Origin: Arsenophonus sp048493715
GTDB lineage: Bacteria > Pseudomonadota > Gammaproteobacteria > Enterobacterales > Enterobacteriaceae
Assembly (NCBI GenBank): GCA_048493715.1
Contig: JBGDCZ010000050.1
Span: 1-15,611, forward strand
DNA: 15,611 nucleotides
Direction: 5' to 3'
Every line of letters starts with the position of its first letter. Within the stretch, counting starts at the first letter, position 1. Of this stretch, positions 1 through 7,350 are shown piece after piece. The notes under the pieces were generated by a model. It had not been told where the DNA came from and made no database searches. It was given only the letters and a program-made list of their open reading frames with translations. A program made the translations under genes and the position numbers.

Positions 1-55
1 AACCTGTGACCAATTGATTAAAAGTCAACTGCTCTGCCTACTGAGCTAACGACCC
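1..55 (-). tRNA. tRNA-Lys (anticodon TTT), 3' part cut by window edge
   Basis: Read on the minus strand, the sequence begins GGGTCGTTAGCTC at position 55 and carries an anticodon arm with TTT followed by AATCAATTGG. It matches base for base the complete tRNA-Lys at 142-217 as far as it runs. The T-arm 3' side, acceptor 3' strand and CCA lie beyond position 1. It is the last visible member of a leftward Val-Val-Lys-Lys cluster. E. coli has a similar valU-valX-valY-lysV cluster beside gltX. Confidence 0.93.
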
Positions 56-141
56 ATCTGAATAGGCTAGATTATGATCATCTTGCTTATGCTTAAATTA
101 GTAGCAAAAAAATAAATCAAAATCTTATCGATTACTATTAA

Positions 142-217
142 TGGTGGGCCGTACAGGATTCGAACCTGTGACCAATTGATTAAAAGTCAACTGCTCTGCC
201 TACTGAGCTAACGACCC
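142..217 (-). tRNA. tRNA-Lys (anticodon TTT), complete
   Basis: This is a 76-nt tRNA with encoded CCA (142-144) and a full cloverleaf. The acceptor stem pairs GGGTCGT with ACGGCCC and so contains a U4-G69 wobble. The T-arm reads GGTTCGAATCC and the anticodon is TTT. It decodes AAA/AAG lysine codons. It lies 62 nt downstream of a tRNA-Val on the same strand with no promoter or terminator visible between them, so it is probably cut from a polycistronic transcript. Confidence 0.97.
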
Positions 218-279
218 TATTAATAGCAAAACATATCATAAACAACTGCAATGAAACAGTGCATTATGTTTTGCGTGAA

Positions 280-355
280 TGGTGGGCGATACCAGATTCG
301 AACTGATGACCCCCTCCTTGTAAGGGAGATGCTCTACCAACTGAGCTAATCGCCC
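280..355 (-). tRNA. tRNA-Val (anticodon TAC), copy 2 in transcript order
   Basis: This is a 76-nt tRNA with encoded CCA at 280-282. The 5' strand GGGCGAT pairs perfectly with ATCGCCC, the anticodon TAC is flanked by CCCT and AAGG, and the T-loop reads TTCGAAT. It reads GUN valine codons. It is nearly identical to the tRNA at 397-472, differing at acceptor position 4 (C here, T there). The spacer between the two copies is 41 nt. Confidence 0.97.
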
Positions 356-396
356 ATTCATAACAAAAATAAACAACTCTTTCACTGAATTATAAT

Positions 397-472
397 TGGT
401 GGGCGATACCAGATTCGAACTGATGACCCCCTCCTTGTAAGGGAGATGCTCTACCAACTGAGCTAATCACCC
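397..472 (-). tRNA. tRNA-Val (anticodon TAC), first gene of the cluster
   Basis: This is a 76-nt tRNA with encoded CCA at 397-399, anticodon TAC and canonical D and T arms. The acceptor stem pairs GGGTGAT with ATCGCCC, so position 4 forms a U-G wobble where the neighbouring copy has C-G. It is the promoter-proximal gene of the leftward tRNA operon. Its 5' end lies about ten bases downstream of the expected transcription start. Confidence 0.97.
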
Positions 473-488
473 GTCGTGATGGAGGTGC

Positions 489-516
489 ATTATAGGGATA
501 GTTCTGCATGAGTCAA
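489..516 (-). promoter_or_regulatory. Promoter of the Val-Val-Lys-Lys tRNA operon
   Basis: On the minus strand, TTGACT (516 down to 511) and a perfect TATAAT (494 down to 489) are separated by 16 bp. The DNA upstream of the -35 box is AT-rich, as in UP-element promoters, and a GCACC discriminator follows the -10 box. The predicted start near 482 puts the first tRNA-Val about 10 nt downstream. The close match to the sigma-70 consensus fits a stable-RNA promoter. Confidence 0.78.
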
Positions 517-609
517 TGGTTTTTCAAAGTAAAATATCCGTTCGTTGCAAAATTAAGCAAGATACACCCAATATTATCAACATAAAGTATGAATCTTGCG
601 CTAACAGGA

Positions 610-637
610 TTGAGGAATTAACTTGCAGTGATAAAAT
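610..637 (+). promoter_or_regulatory. Likely gltX promoter (extended -10)
   Basis: TTGAGG (610-615) and TAAAAT (632-637) are separated by 16 bp, and TG at 629-630 gives an extended -10. Transcription would start near 644. That lies at or after the ATG at 643, which supports using the ATG at 700 as the gltX start. This is a consensus match only; other weak boxes lie nearby. Confidence 0.5.
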
Positions 638-699
638 AACCGATGGTAAATTTTACACTGACTATATTCGATATAAAAAAGATCATTAAGGCAATCCTA

Positions 700-2121
700 A
701 TGAATAAAATAAAAACCCGTTTTGCACCAAGTCCAACTGGTTACCTTCACGTCGGCGGCGCTCGTACTGCACTCTATTCATGGCTTTATAGCCGACATTA
801 TAACGGTGAGTTTGTATTACGTATTGAAGACACCGATCTTGAGCGTTCGACTCAAGAAGCGATTGACGCCATTATGGATGGAATGAACTGGTTAAGTTTA
901 AATTGGGATGAAGGTCCTTACTATCAAACTAAACGTTTCGACCGTTATCATGCAGTTATCGATCAAATGCTTGCCGCCGGGACAAGCTACCGCTGTTACT
1001 GTTCTAAAACACGCTTGGACAATTTACGTGAAGAACAGATGGCTAGAGGTGAAAAACCACGTTATGATGGCTATTGCCGTGATCATGTTAATGATCATAC
1101 CCCGGATGAACCTCACGTAGTACGCTTTCGTAATCCCCAACAAGGCTCTGTCGTTTTTGAAGACCTAATTCGTGGACCAATTGAATTTAGTAATCTTGAG
1201 CTAGATGATCTCATTATACGTCGTACCGACGGCGTCCCCACCTATAATTTCTGTGTTGTTATTGATGACTGGGATATGAAAATTACCCATGTGATCCGTG
1301 GTGAAGATCATATTAATAATACCCCACGACAAATTAATATATTAAAAGCCCTTGGTGCACCAATCCCTGAATATGCTCATGTTTCAATGATTTTAGGTGA
1401 TGATGGCAAAAAATTATCTAAACGTCATGGTGCTTTCAGTGTAATGCAATACCGCGATGATGGTTATCTACCAGAAGCCTTACTCAACTATTTGGTCCGT
1501 CTCGGATGGTCTCATGGTGATCAAGAAATTTTTAGTCGCGATGAAATGATCAATTATTTTTCCTTAGCCGCGATTAACAAGTCCACCAGCGCCTTTAATC
1601 CTGACAAATTATTATGGCTTAATCACCATTATATCAATTCATTACCCACTGAATATGTTGCAACACACTTAGCCTGGCACCTTGAACAACAAGGTATTGA
1701 TACCAAAACCGGGCCAAGCTTAGCAGATTTAGTCAAGCTTCTTGGTGAACGCTGTAAGACCTTAAAAGAAATATCCGGATCATGTCACTATTTCTATCAG
1801 GATTTTGACTCATTCGATGCCGATGCTGCTAAAAAACATTTACGTCCGATTGCACGCTTGCCCCTCGAAACCGTACGGACAAAATTGGCAACGATTAACA
1901 ACTGGACATGTGAAAATGTCCACCAGGCAATCAAATCAACAGCAACTGAACTTGAAATTGGCATGGGGAAAATTGGTATGCCACTGCGTGTCGCCGTGAC
2001 AGGAACAGGTCAATCACCGAGTGTTGATGCCACTGTACATGCCATTGGTCAAACTCGTTCATTAAAACGACTTGATAAGGCCTTAGCTTATATCAATGAC
2101 CGTGAGAATAGTGATAATTAA
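700..2121 (+). CDS. gltX: Glutamyl-tRNA synthetase
   Basis: The enzyme charges tRNA-Glu with glutamate using ATP in the cytoplasm. It is a class I synthetase with a Rossmann catalytic core at the N terminus and an anticodon-binding helical domain at the C terminus. The HIGH-type motif lies in residues 9-20 (PSPTGYLHVGG) and the KMSKS-type loop is KLSKR at 238-242. A zinc site reads C99, C101 and C126, but the expected histidine two residues after C126 is Asp128, with His129 next to it. The protein is 473 aa; E. coli GltX is 471. The start at 700 is chosen over the ATG at 643 because the family begins MxKIKTRFAPSPTG, AAGG sits 8 nt upstream, and the predicted promoter starts transcription near 644. 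An intrinsic terminator follows. Identity is close to certain. Confidence 0.98.
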   Translation: MNKIKTRFAPSPTGYLHVGGARTALYSWLYSRHYNGEFVLRIEDTDLERSTQEAIDAIMDGMNWLSLNWDEGPYYQTKRFDRYHAVIDQMLAAGTSYRCYCSKTRLDNLREEQMARGEKPRYDGYCRDHVNDHTPDEPHVVRFRNPQQGSVVFEDLIRGPIEFSNLELDDLIIRRTDGVPTYNFCVVIDDWDMKITHVIRGEDHINNTPRQINILKALGAPIPEYAHVSMILGDDGKKLSKRHGAFSVMQYRDDGYLPEALLNYLVRLGWSHGDQEIFSRDEMINYFSLAAINKSTSAFNPDKLLWLNHHYINSLPTEYVATHLAWHLEQQGIDTKTGPSLADLVKLLGERCKTLKEISGSCHYFYQDFDSFDADAAKKHLRPIARLPLETVRTKLATINNWTCENVHQAIKSTATELEIGMGKIGMPLRVAVTGTGQSPSVDATVHAIGQTRSLKRLDKALAYINDRENSDN

Positions 2122-2139
2122 TAACCTTACTTTAACGTA

Positions 2140-2167
2140 AAGGCACATTTTGTTGTGCCTTATTTTT
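2140..2167 (+). terminator. Intrinsic terminator of gltX
   Basis: The arms AAGGCACA (2140-2147) and TGTGCCTT (2154-2161) form a perfect 8-bp stem with a 6-nt loop. A run of T follows (2163-2167). It starts 19 nt after the gltX stop. Confidence 0.85.
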
Positions 2168-2226
2168 CCATATCACCATGGATGACTATTTTTTCAATGG
2201 GTAAGCGCTATTTTCATATTAATCGA

Positions 2227-2255
2227 TTGACAGTCTCATTCAGCTTGCATATCAT
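2227..2255 (+). promoter_or_regulatory. tRNA-Ala promoter with GC-rich discriminator
   Basis: A perfect TTGACA (2227-2232) and TATCAT (2250-2255) are separated by 17 bp. GCGCCCG follows immediately after the -10 box. A GC-rich discriminator in that place is typical of stable-RNA promoters under stringent, ppGpp-dependent control; that control is inferred here. The tRNA begins 25 nt after the -10 box, leaving a short 5' leader. Confidence 0.82.
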
Positions 2256-2280
2256 GCGCCCGTCTAACCGACTTTGTGTA

Positions 2281-2356
<76 letters not shown>

Positions 2357-2404
2357 AATTTAGGTTTTTAACAATTATTTTTAATCGGTTCCAAAAGCCA
2401 TTGC

Positions 2405-2638
2405 TTATGATGAGCGTTTCAATGGTTTAACCAAGTTGTGCAATCCTTCCACTTTAACTGTTAATTTCATTTGCATTAAATGACCCGATCTTCCTTGCGG
2501 AAATGCACCTTTACGGGCAAACCAAAGTAAATATTCTTCCGTTAAATCTATCAAAACTCGTCCCTTATATTTACCAAATGGCATAATGGTATTAGCAATA
2601 TCGATTAGATCCTGTTTCTGAATGTAGAATTCCAACAT
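2405..2638 (-). CDS. DUF3820-family small protein
   Basis: This is a 77-aa protein of unknown biochemical function. It carries the core that marks DUF3820 (also named putative quorum-sensing-regulated virulence factor, QSregVF): PFGKYKGR at residues 20-27, then EEYLLWFARKG at 34-44 and a basic C terminus. There is no signal peptide or membrane segment. It lies 73 nt downstream of nupC on the same strand, but a terminator fills that gap and its U-tract ends only 11 nt before this ATG. No clear Shine-Dalgarno is visible before the ATG at 2638. Either initiation is weak or the real start is slightly different. The family call rests on remembered motifs. Confidence 0.8.
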   Translation of the reverse strand: MLEFYIQKQDLIDIANTIMPFGKYKGRVLIDLTEEYLLWFARKGAFPQGRSGHLMQMKLTVKVEGLHNLVKPLKRSS

Positions 2639-2649
2639 ATTAGTTAATT

Positions 2650-2687
2650 AAAAAAATGCGACATTCACTAATAATAAGGAATGCCGC
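2650..2687 (-). terminator. Intrinsic terminator after nupC
   Basis: On the minus strand, GCGGCATTC (2687 down to 2679) pairs with GAATGTCGC (2666 down to 2658). The stem is 9 bp with one G-T pair and a 12-nt loop. A run of seven T in the RNA direction (2656 down to 2650) follows the stem after one A. It lies 24 nt past the nupC stop. Confidence 0.85.
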
Positions 2688-2711
2688 TTTGTAAAATGCG
2701 CTTTTAAATTA

Positions 2712-3896
2712 TTACAAAACTAATCCCGTTATCGCAGCAGATAAGAAACTCACTAGCGTAGAACCATATAATAATCTTAAGCCAAAACTAGAAACAATAT
2801 TTCCCTGTTTTTCATTGAGACCTTTTATTGCTCCAGCAACAATTCCTATCGATGAAAAGTTAGCAAAAGAAACTAAAAAGACTGATAATATACCGACTGA
2901 ACGAGGCGATAACTCAACAGCGATTTGTTTGAGATAACCCATAGCAACAAATTCATTAGACACTAATTTGGTTGCCATAATACTGCCAACTCTAAGTGCA
3001 TCTTCAGCAGGAACACCCAAAATCCAAGCTAGTGGATAAAAAACATAGCCCAAACAATCCTGAAAACTTATTCCTAGCACAGCACTGAAAATGGCATTAA
3101 TTACCGCAATAATCGCAATAAAACCAATCAACATTGCCGCCACAATCAAAGCTACTTTAAAACCAGCAAGAATGTATTCCCCTAACATTTCAAAAAAGCT
3201 TTGTCCATCATGAAAATGACTAACTTGAATATCCTCTTCTTCCACAACTGAGTAGGGATTAATCAACGATAAGATAATGAATGTGCTAAACATATTCAGG
3301 ATTAATGCTGCCACTACATACTTAGGCTCAAGCATGCCCATATAGGCGCCGACAATCGCCATAGAAACTGTCGACATGGCGGTTGCTGCCATCGTATACA
3401 TACGACGTGGTGACATTTGACTTAATATGTCTTTATAAGCAATAAAGTTTTCTGACTGACCAAGGATTAACGAACTGACCGCATTAAAAGATTCCAGCTT
3501 TCCCATACCATTAACTTTAGCCAGTAACGTTCCTATTATTTTAATAATAAAAGGTAGCAGTTTGATATGTTGCAGGATGCCAATTAACGCTGAAACAAAA
3601 ATAATTGGGCATAACACGCGTAAAAAGAAGGTAGCAAGATTTGCATCCATCATGCCACCAAAGACGAAATCAGTTCCTGCCGCGGCACAAATTAATAAAT
3701 AATCAAAAATCTTAGCAAATCCGGCAACAAATCCCTGACCAATATCTGAATTGAGAAAGAACCAAGCTAATATTAATTCAATAACCAAGAGTTGAAAAAC
3801 GTAACGAAAGCGTATATTAGCACGATCATTACTAGTTAAAATAGATAACCCCCCAATAAGGATAATGGATAAAAGAAAGTGAAAAACTACAGACAT
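2712..3896 (-). CDS. nupC: Nucleoside:H+ symporter NupC (CNT family)
   Basis: This is an inner-membrane concentrative nucleoside transporter that takes up ribo- and deoxyribonucleosides with protons. The 394-aa protein (E. coli NupC is 400) is strongly hydrophobic, with segments near residues 4-20, 33-48, 88-108, 170-185, 195-212, 243-270, 335-357 and 377-393. Family substrate-site motifs are present: GQSEN at 146-150, NEFVAM at 314-319 and SFANFSS at 343-349. I chose the ATG at 3896 because GGA lies about 8 nt upstream and the homologue begins at this point. A TTG at 3908 would add four residues and lacks support. A loop near residue 275 is a few residues shorter than in E. coli. A terminator follows. 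In E. coli the gene is controlled by CRP and CytR. Confidence 0.96.
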   Translation of the reverse strand: MSVVFHFLLSIILIGGLSILTSNDRANIRFRYVFQLLVIELILAWFFLNSDIGQGFVAGFAKIFDYLLICAAAGTDFVFGGMMDANLATFFLRVLCPIIFVSALIGILQHIKLLPFIIKIIGTLLAKVNGMGKLESFNAVSSLILGQSENFIAYKDILSQMSPRRMYTMAATAMSTVSMAIVGAYMGMLEPKYVVAALILNMFSTFIILSLINPYSVVEEEDIQVSHFHDGQSFFEMLGEYILAGFKVALIVAAMLIGFIAIIAVINAIFSAVLGISFQDCLGYVFYPLAWILGVPAEDALRVGSIMATKLVSNEFVAMGYLKQIAVELSPRSVGILSVFLVSFANFSSIGIVAGAIKGLNEKQGNIVSSFGLRLLYGSTLVSFLSAAITGLVL

Positions 3897-4108
3897 AAAG
3901 ATTTCCAAGTATGTTTTAATCTAACAAATAATTATAATTATTCTATGTAATTGAAAATAATCCGGCGGGATTTTAATCACTAAAAACGGCACTAAGCGAG
4001 TAATTTAGTGATCTAATTTGCAGACAGCTAATAGATAATGAATAAAACAATGACTAAATCAAAGCAGTCAATATCTTGCCAATTACTACTGGCAAAAGCT
4101 ATAAAATG
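3897..4108 (-). promoter_or_regulatory. nupC upstream region: -10 box and 9-bp inverted repeat
   Basis: This 212-bp spacer separates ligA from nupC. On the minus strand a perfect TATAAT lies at 3936-3931, with no good -35 box, as expected for an activator-dependent promoter. A perfect inverted repeat, ATCACTAAA (3976-3984) and TTTAGTGAT (4004-4012), is separated by 19 bp. The right arm forms part of a weak CRP-like sequence centred about 90 bp upstream of the inferred start. Just past the ligA stop, TTGCCA (4076-4081) and TGGCAA (4090-4095) form a hairpin without a T-tract; it may close the ligA transcript. The regulator assignments are inferences. Confidence 0.4.
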
Positions 4109-6118
4109 TTAATGATGGTCTAATAATGTCATTAACTCATCCTCACTAACAATTTTTATCCCTAGTTCATTTGCTTTTATTAATTTAGAACCCGCGGCCT
4201 CTCCAGCTATGACCAGATCGGTTTTTTTAGAAACACTAGTGCTAACTTTAGCACCAAGCGATATTAATTTATCTTTAAGCTGATCTCGGGTTAAGTGATT
4301 TAATGTGCCGGTTAAAACTATCGTTTTACCTGTAAAAGGACTATCCGTTTTGTTAACTGCTATCGCCGGCCAGCTAATACCAATTTCGTTGACTAATTCA
4401 TTAACAACATCCCGATTATGCTGTTCCTGAAAAAAATTAATGATATGCTTAGCAACTACCTCGCCGACATCTTGCACCGTTTTTAATGATTCTATATCTG
4501 CCGCCATTAGTGAAACTAGCGAAGCATAGTGAGTAGCCAAATTGTTGGCAGTGGCTTCGCCAACTTCCCGAATGCCTAGCGCATAAATAAATCGTGCTAA
4601 TATCGTTTGTTTGGATTTATCCAGCGCATTAAGCAGATTTTGTGCAGATTTTGGCCCCATACGCTCCAATCTGGTTAATATATCTAGATTTAAACGGTAA
4701 AGATCAGCCGGTGTATTCACATATTCTTTATCAACTAGCTGATCAATAATCTTATCACCCATCCCCTCAATATCCATTGTTCGGCGCGAAACAAAATGTT
4801 TCAAGGCACCTTTACGTTGTGCGGCACAAATCAAACCACCGGTACAACGGATCACTGCTTCACCTTCAATACGCTCAATGGCTGAGCCACAAACCGGACA
4901 GTGAGCAGGAAATAGAATTTCTCGATTATCAGTAGGACGACGATCTGTGAGCACATTAACAATCTGCGGGATGACATCACCAGCTCTACGAATAACTACG
5001 GTATCCCCAATTCTTACCCCTAAGCGATCGATTTCATCAGCATTGTGTAATGTTGCATTGCTTACCATGACACCGGCAACCTGAACAGGTTCTAAACGAG
5101 CAACGGGGGTGATTGTACCAGTGCGTCCCACTTGAAATTCAACATCATGTAATAAAGTCATCTGTTCTTGAGCGGGAAATTTAAATGCCGTCGCCCAACG
5201 AGGAGCTCGAGCAACAAAACCGAGTTCTTCTTGCTGCTGTAATGGATCCACTTTAACCACTATGCCATCGATATCAAAGCCTAAATCTAACCGAGCTTGT
5301 TCTATTTGATGATAATAGGCTAAAACTTGTTGACTATTTTGGCAGAGTACAATTTTATCACTAACGGGTAATCCCCAATTTTTAAATTGCATTAAACATT
5401 GATATTGACTAGCAGACAATTCACCTCCCGCTAGCACGCCAAAACCATAACAAAAAAAGGCTAATGGCCTTTTGGCGGTAATACGGGGATCAAGCTGACG
5501 TAATGAACCTGCTGCAGCATTGCGTGGATTGGCAAAAATTTTACCTCCATTCCGGCGAGCATCTTCGTTTAGCTTTTCAAAACCGCGGTGAGTCATAAAA
5601 ACTTCACCCCGAATTTCGATTCGCTCAGGAATATTATCACCTTGCAGACGGAGTGGAATTGCTCGGATAGTACGAATATTAGCGGTAATATTTTCGCCTG
5701 TGGTACCATCACCACGTGTCGCTGCCTGTACCAGTTCACCCTGCTCATATAGCAAGCTAACCGCTAAACCATCTAATTTTAGTTCACAACAAAATGTCAA
5801 CTGGCTACTGTTTTTTAACCGATCATGCACGCGTTTATCAAATGCCAAATAACTTTCTTCATCAAAAACGTTATCCAGTGACAACATCGGTATTTCATGC
5901 CGTACCTGCTTAAAAGCCGATAATGGCGCAGCACCAACACGTTGCGTTGGTGAATCGGCTGTAACCCATTCTGGGTGTTCAGCTTCCAATTTCTTTAATT
6001 CCTGCATCATCCGATCATATTCTACATCAGGTATTTTAGGCGTATCTAATACATGATAAAGATATTCATGACGACATAATTGCTGTTTGAGCCATGTAAG
6101 ATAATGTTGTTTTTTCAT
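4109..6118 (-). CDS. ligA: NAD+-dependent DNA ligase
   Basis: The enzyme seals nicks in duplex DNA during replication and repair, using NAD+ to adenylate an active-site lysine. The protein is 669 aa (E. coli LigA is 671). Visible parts, in order: an N-terminal NAD-binding Ia region with the HEYLYH segment (17-22); the adenylation domain with catalytic K114 in KLDG and RGDG at 135-138; an OB domain; a four-cysteine zinc finger (C407, C410, C425, C431); helix-hairpin-helix repeats at about 450-580; and a C-terminal BRCT domain from about 593. The start ATG at 6118 has GGTGA just upstream. It follows zipA on the same strand by 68 nt, but an intrinsic terminator lies in that gap. All key residues are present and the gene looks functional. 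Confidence 0.98.
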   Translation of the reverse strand: MKKQHYLTWLKQQLCRHEYLYHVLDTPKIPDVEYDRMMQELKKLEAEHPEWVTADSPTQRVGAAPLSAFKQVRHEIPMLSLDNVFDEESYLAFDKRVHDRLKNSSQLTFCCELKLDGLAVSLLYEQGELVQAATRGDGTTGENITANIRTIRAIPLRLQGDNIPERIEIRGEVFMTHRGFEKLNEDARRNGGKIFANPRNAAAGSLRQLDPRITAKRPLAFFCYGFGVLAGGELSASQYQCLMQFKNWGLPVSDKIVLCQNSQQVLAYYHQIEQARLDLGFDIDGIVVKVDPLQQQEELGFVARAPRWATAFKFPAQEQMTLLHDVEFQVGRTGTITPVARLEPVQVAGVMVSNATLHNADEIDRLGVRIGDTVVIRRAGDVIPQIVNVLTDRRPTDNREILFPAHCPVCGSAIERIEGEAVIRCTGGLICAAQRKGALKHFVSRRTMDIEGMGDKIIDQLVDKEYVNTPADLYRLNLDILTRLERMGPKSAQNLLNALDKSKQTILARFIYALGIREVGEATANNLATHYASLVSLMAADIESLKTVQDVGEVVAKHIINFFQEQHNRDVVNELVNEIGISWPAIAVNKTDSPFTGKTIVLTGTLNHLTRDQLKDKLISLGAKVSTSVSKKTDLVIAGEAAGSKLIKANELGIKIVSEDELMTLLDHH

Positions 6119-6140
6119 TATTCACCATACAACTAAAGAC

Positions 6141-6163
6141 AAAAACCCCCGCTAACACGGGGG
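6141..6163 (-). terminator. Intrinsic terminator between zipA and ligA
   Basis: On the minus strand, CCCCCG (6163 down to 6158) pairs with CGGGGG (6151 down to 6146) across a 6-nt loop. Five T follow (6145 down to 6141). This all-GC stem stands out in AT-rich DNA. The T-tract ends 22 nt before the ligA ATG, so transcripts from zipA should stop, fully or partly, before ligA. Confidence 0.85.
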
Positions 6164-6186
6164 TCGGTTACTAATCATGCTAAAAT

Positions 6187-7131
6187 TTAAGTTAGTGCGT
6201 TTCTAATTCTACTATGATATACCTCTATCATATGCGGCGTCAGCATTTTGCGATCCTCATCAAGCACGACGCCACCAACATCAGCAGCAATACGTTGTGC
6301 TGTTTGTAACATCAATTTAAAGTTTTGTGCTGAATCACCATATGAAGGTACCATCATAAATATAGAGACGCCTGGTGTGGTGAAATCAGACATTGCCTCT
6401 GGTTCAAAAGAACCTGGTTTAACCATATTAGCTAAGCTAAACAAAACCTGACCCGAACTGGAAGGATCAACCTGACGATGAAATATCTGCCTTTCACCAA
6501 ACTGAAAACCTGATTGAAAAATACTTTGCAACAACAGATCCCCGCCTAAAACTTGACCTTGTAGTGCAGCAACATGCAAAACAACAACAATATCTTTTTT
6601 AGTTGCTTCTCCGACTAATTTACTTTCTTGTTTCTCTCCGTCAGGATGTTTAACTTCACCAACAGCTTCTTGGGTGATTTCAGTGGTGTTGGCTACCAAA
6701 GCTTCTTCCCTTTCTGCCGTATTAATTGAATTTAACCCGGGCTCAGAAATCTCCAGTTCAAGCTGTTTAGTCTGAACGCTTTTTTCTTGCCTAGCGCTAG
6801 TGCCAATTTCTACTTCAGAATCAGTTAAATGCGGATCATGGTTAGGGGTATTAATCACCCTGGATGATTCAGATTTTCTAGCAGCAAATTGTTCATTTGT
6901 CTCGTGAGTAGTAGATTTAGATCCTAACTGCTGTGCCGCCACCGTTTTTTCGCCAAACGATGGCTGGTCAACACTGTCAAGTGTATCCTGATTAGGTTGT
7001 TTACGGCGCTTCATAGGGCGATCTTTAAATAACTTTGAACGCTCTTTACGACTTGTCCAAAAGCCATGTAACAGTAAAGCTATTATGGCTATCGCACCAA
7101 CGACTACTAATATTAGACGCAAATCCTGCAT
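6187..7131 (-). CDS. zipA: Cell division protein ZipA
   Basis: ZipA is an inner-membrane anchor that binds the C-terminal tail of FtsZ and tethers the Z ring at mid-cell. The 314-aa protein (E. coli 328) has an N-terminal membrane helix at about 5-23, a strongly basic stretch at 27-45, a long disordered linker (about 46-177), and the FtsZ-binding globular domain (about 178-312) with the conserved FSLANMVKPG, DFTTPGV and VPSYGD segments. The linker is unusual: it is acidic and rich in Glu, Thr, Ser and Gln with few prolines, whereas the E. coli linker is Pro/Gln-rich. The ribosome site before ATG 7131 is weak (AGAG). A terminator follows and ligA lies downstream. The gene is divergent from cysZ. 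Confidence 0.96.
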   Translation of the reverse strand: MQDLRLILVVVGAIAIIALLLHGFWTSRKERSKLFKDRPMKRRKQPNQDTLDSVDQPSFGEKTVAAQQLGSKSTTHETNEQFAARKSESSRVINTPNHDPHLTDSEVEIGTSARQEKSVQTKQLELEISEPGLNSINTAEREEALVANTTEITQEAVGEVKHPDGEKQESKLVGEATKKDIVVVLHVAALQGQVLGGDLLLQSIFQSGFQFGERQIFHRQVDPSSSGQVLFSLANMVKPGSFEPEAMSDFTTPGVSIFMMVPSYGDSAQNFKLMLQTAQRIAADVGGVVLDEDRKMLTPHMIEVYHSRIRNALT

Positions 7132-7289
7132 CGCTCTATCTCTGTTGTTTGAAAAATAATCGCCACCATGGCGGTATCATTATATTAAGAGTATTTGCCA
7201 ATAACGTTAAGTGCAACCCTCTACATAATTTTCTTACAAAAAGTGAGATATTTATTCTTTTTTTGTTGTTTTTTTAGCCAACGAAATAC

Positions 7290-7318
7290 TAGCCAGCTAA
7301 AATTCCTATCTATATGAT
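7290..7318 (+). promoter_or_regulatory. Possible cysZ promoter in the zipA-cysZ divergent region
   Basis: TAGCCA (7290-7295) and TATGAT (7313-7318) are separated by 17 bp, with matches of four and five out of six to the sigma-70 boxes. The transcript would start about 25 nt before the cysZ ATG. A perfect inverted repeat, TTTTAGC (7272-7278) and GCTAAAA (7296-7302), overlaps the -35 box and could be an operator. In E. coli the cysteine regulon is controlled by CysB, but I cannot recognise its binding site reliably. The rest of the 219-bp divergent region is T-rich and gives no other clear signal. Confidence 0.35.
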
Positions 7319-7350
7319 ACTAGATCAATCTAAAAGGAGATATATTAAGT

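Noticed and set aside
236..457. 73-aa open frame on the minus strand
   Set aside because: It spans the two tRNA-Val genes. The repeated peptide LAQLVEHLPYKEG is the known false translation of a tRNA-Val sequence.
1..472. Direct repeats at the left edge as a possible CRISPR-like array
   Set aside because: The repeated units are complete 76-nt tRNA genes with CCA ends.
643..699. Upstream in-frame ATG adding 19 residues to GltX
   Set aside because: Homologues begin at the later Met, a good ribosome site precedes 700, and the predicted promoter starts transcription at about 644.
3897..3908. TTG start adding four residues to NupC
   Set aside because: The ATG at 3896 has a ribosome site at proper spacing and matches the family N terminus.
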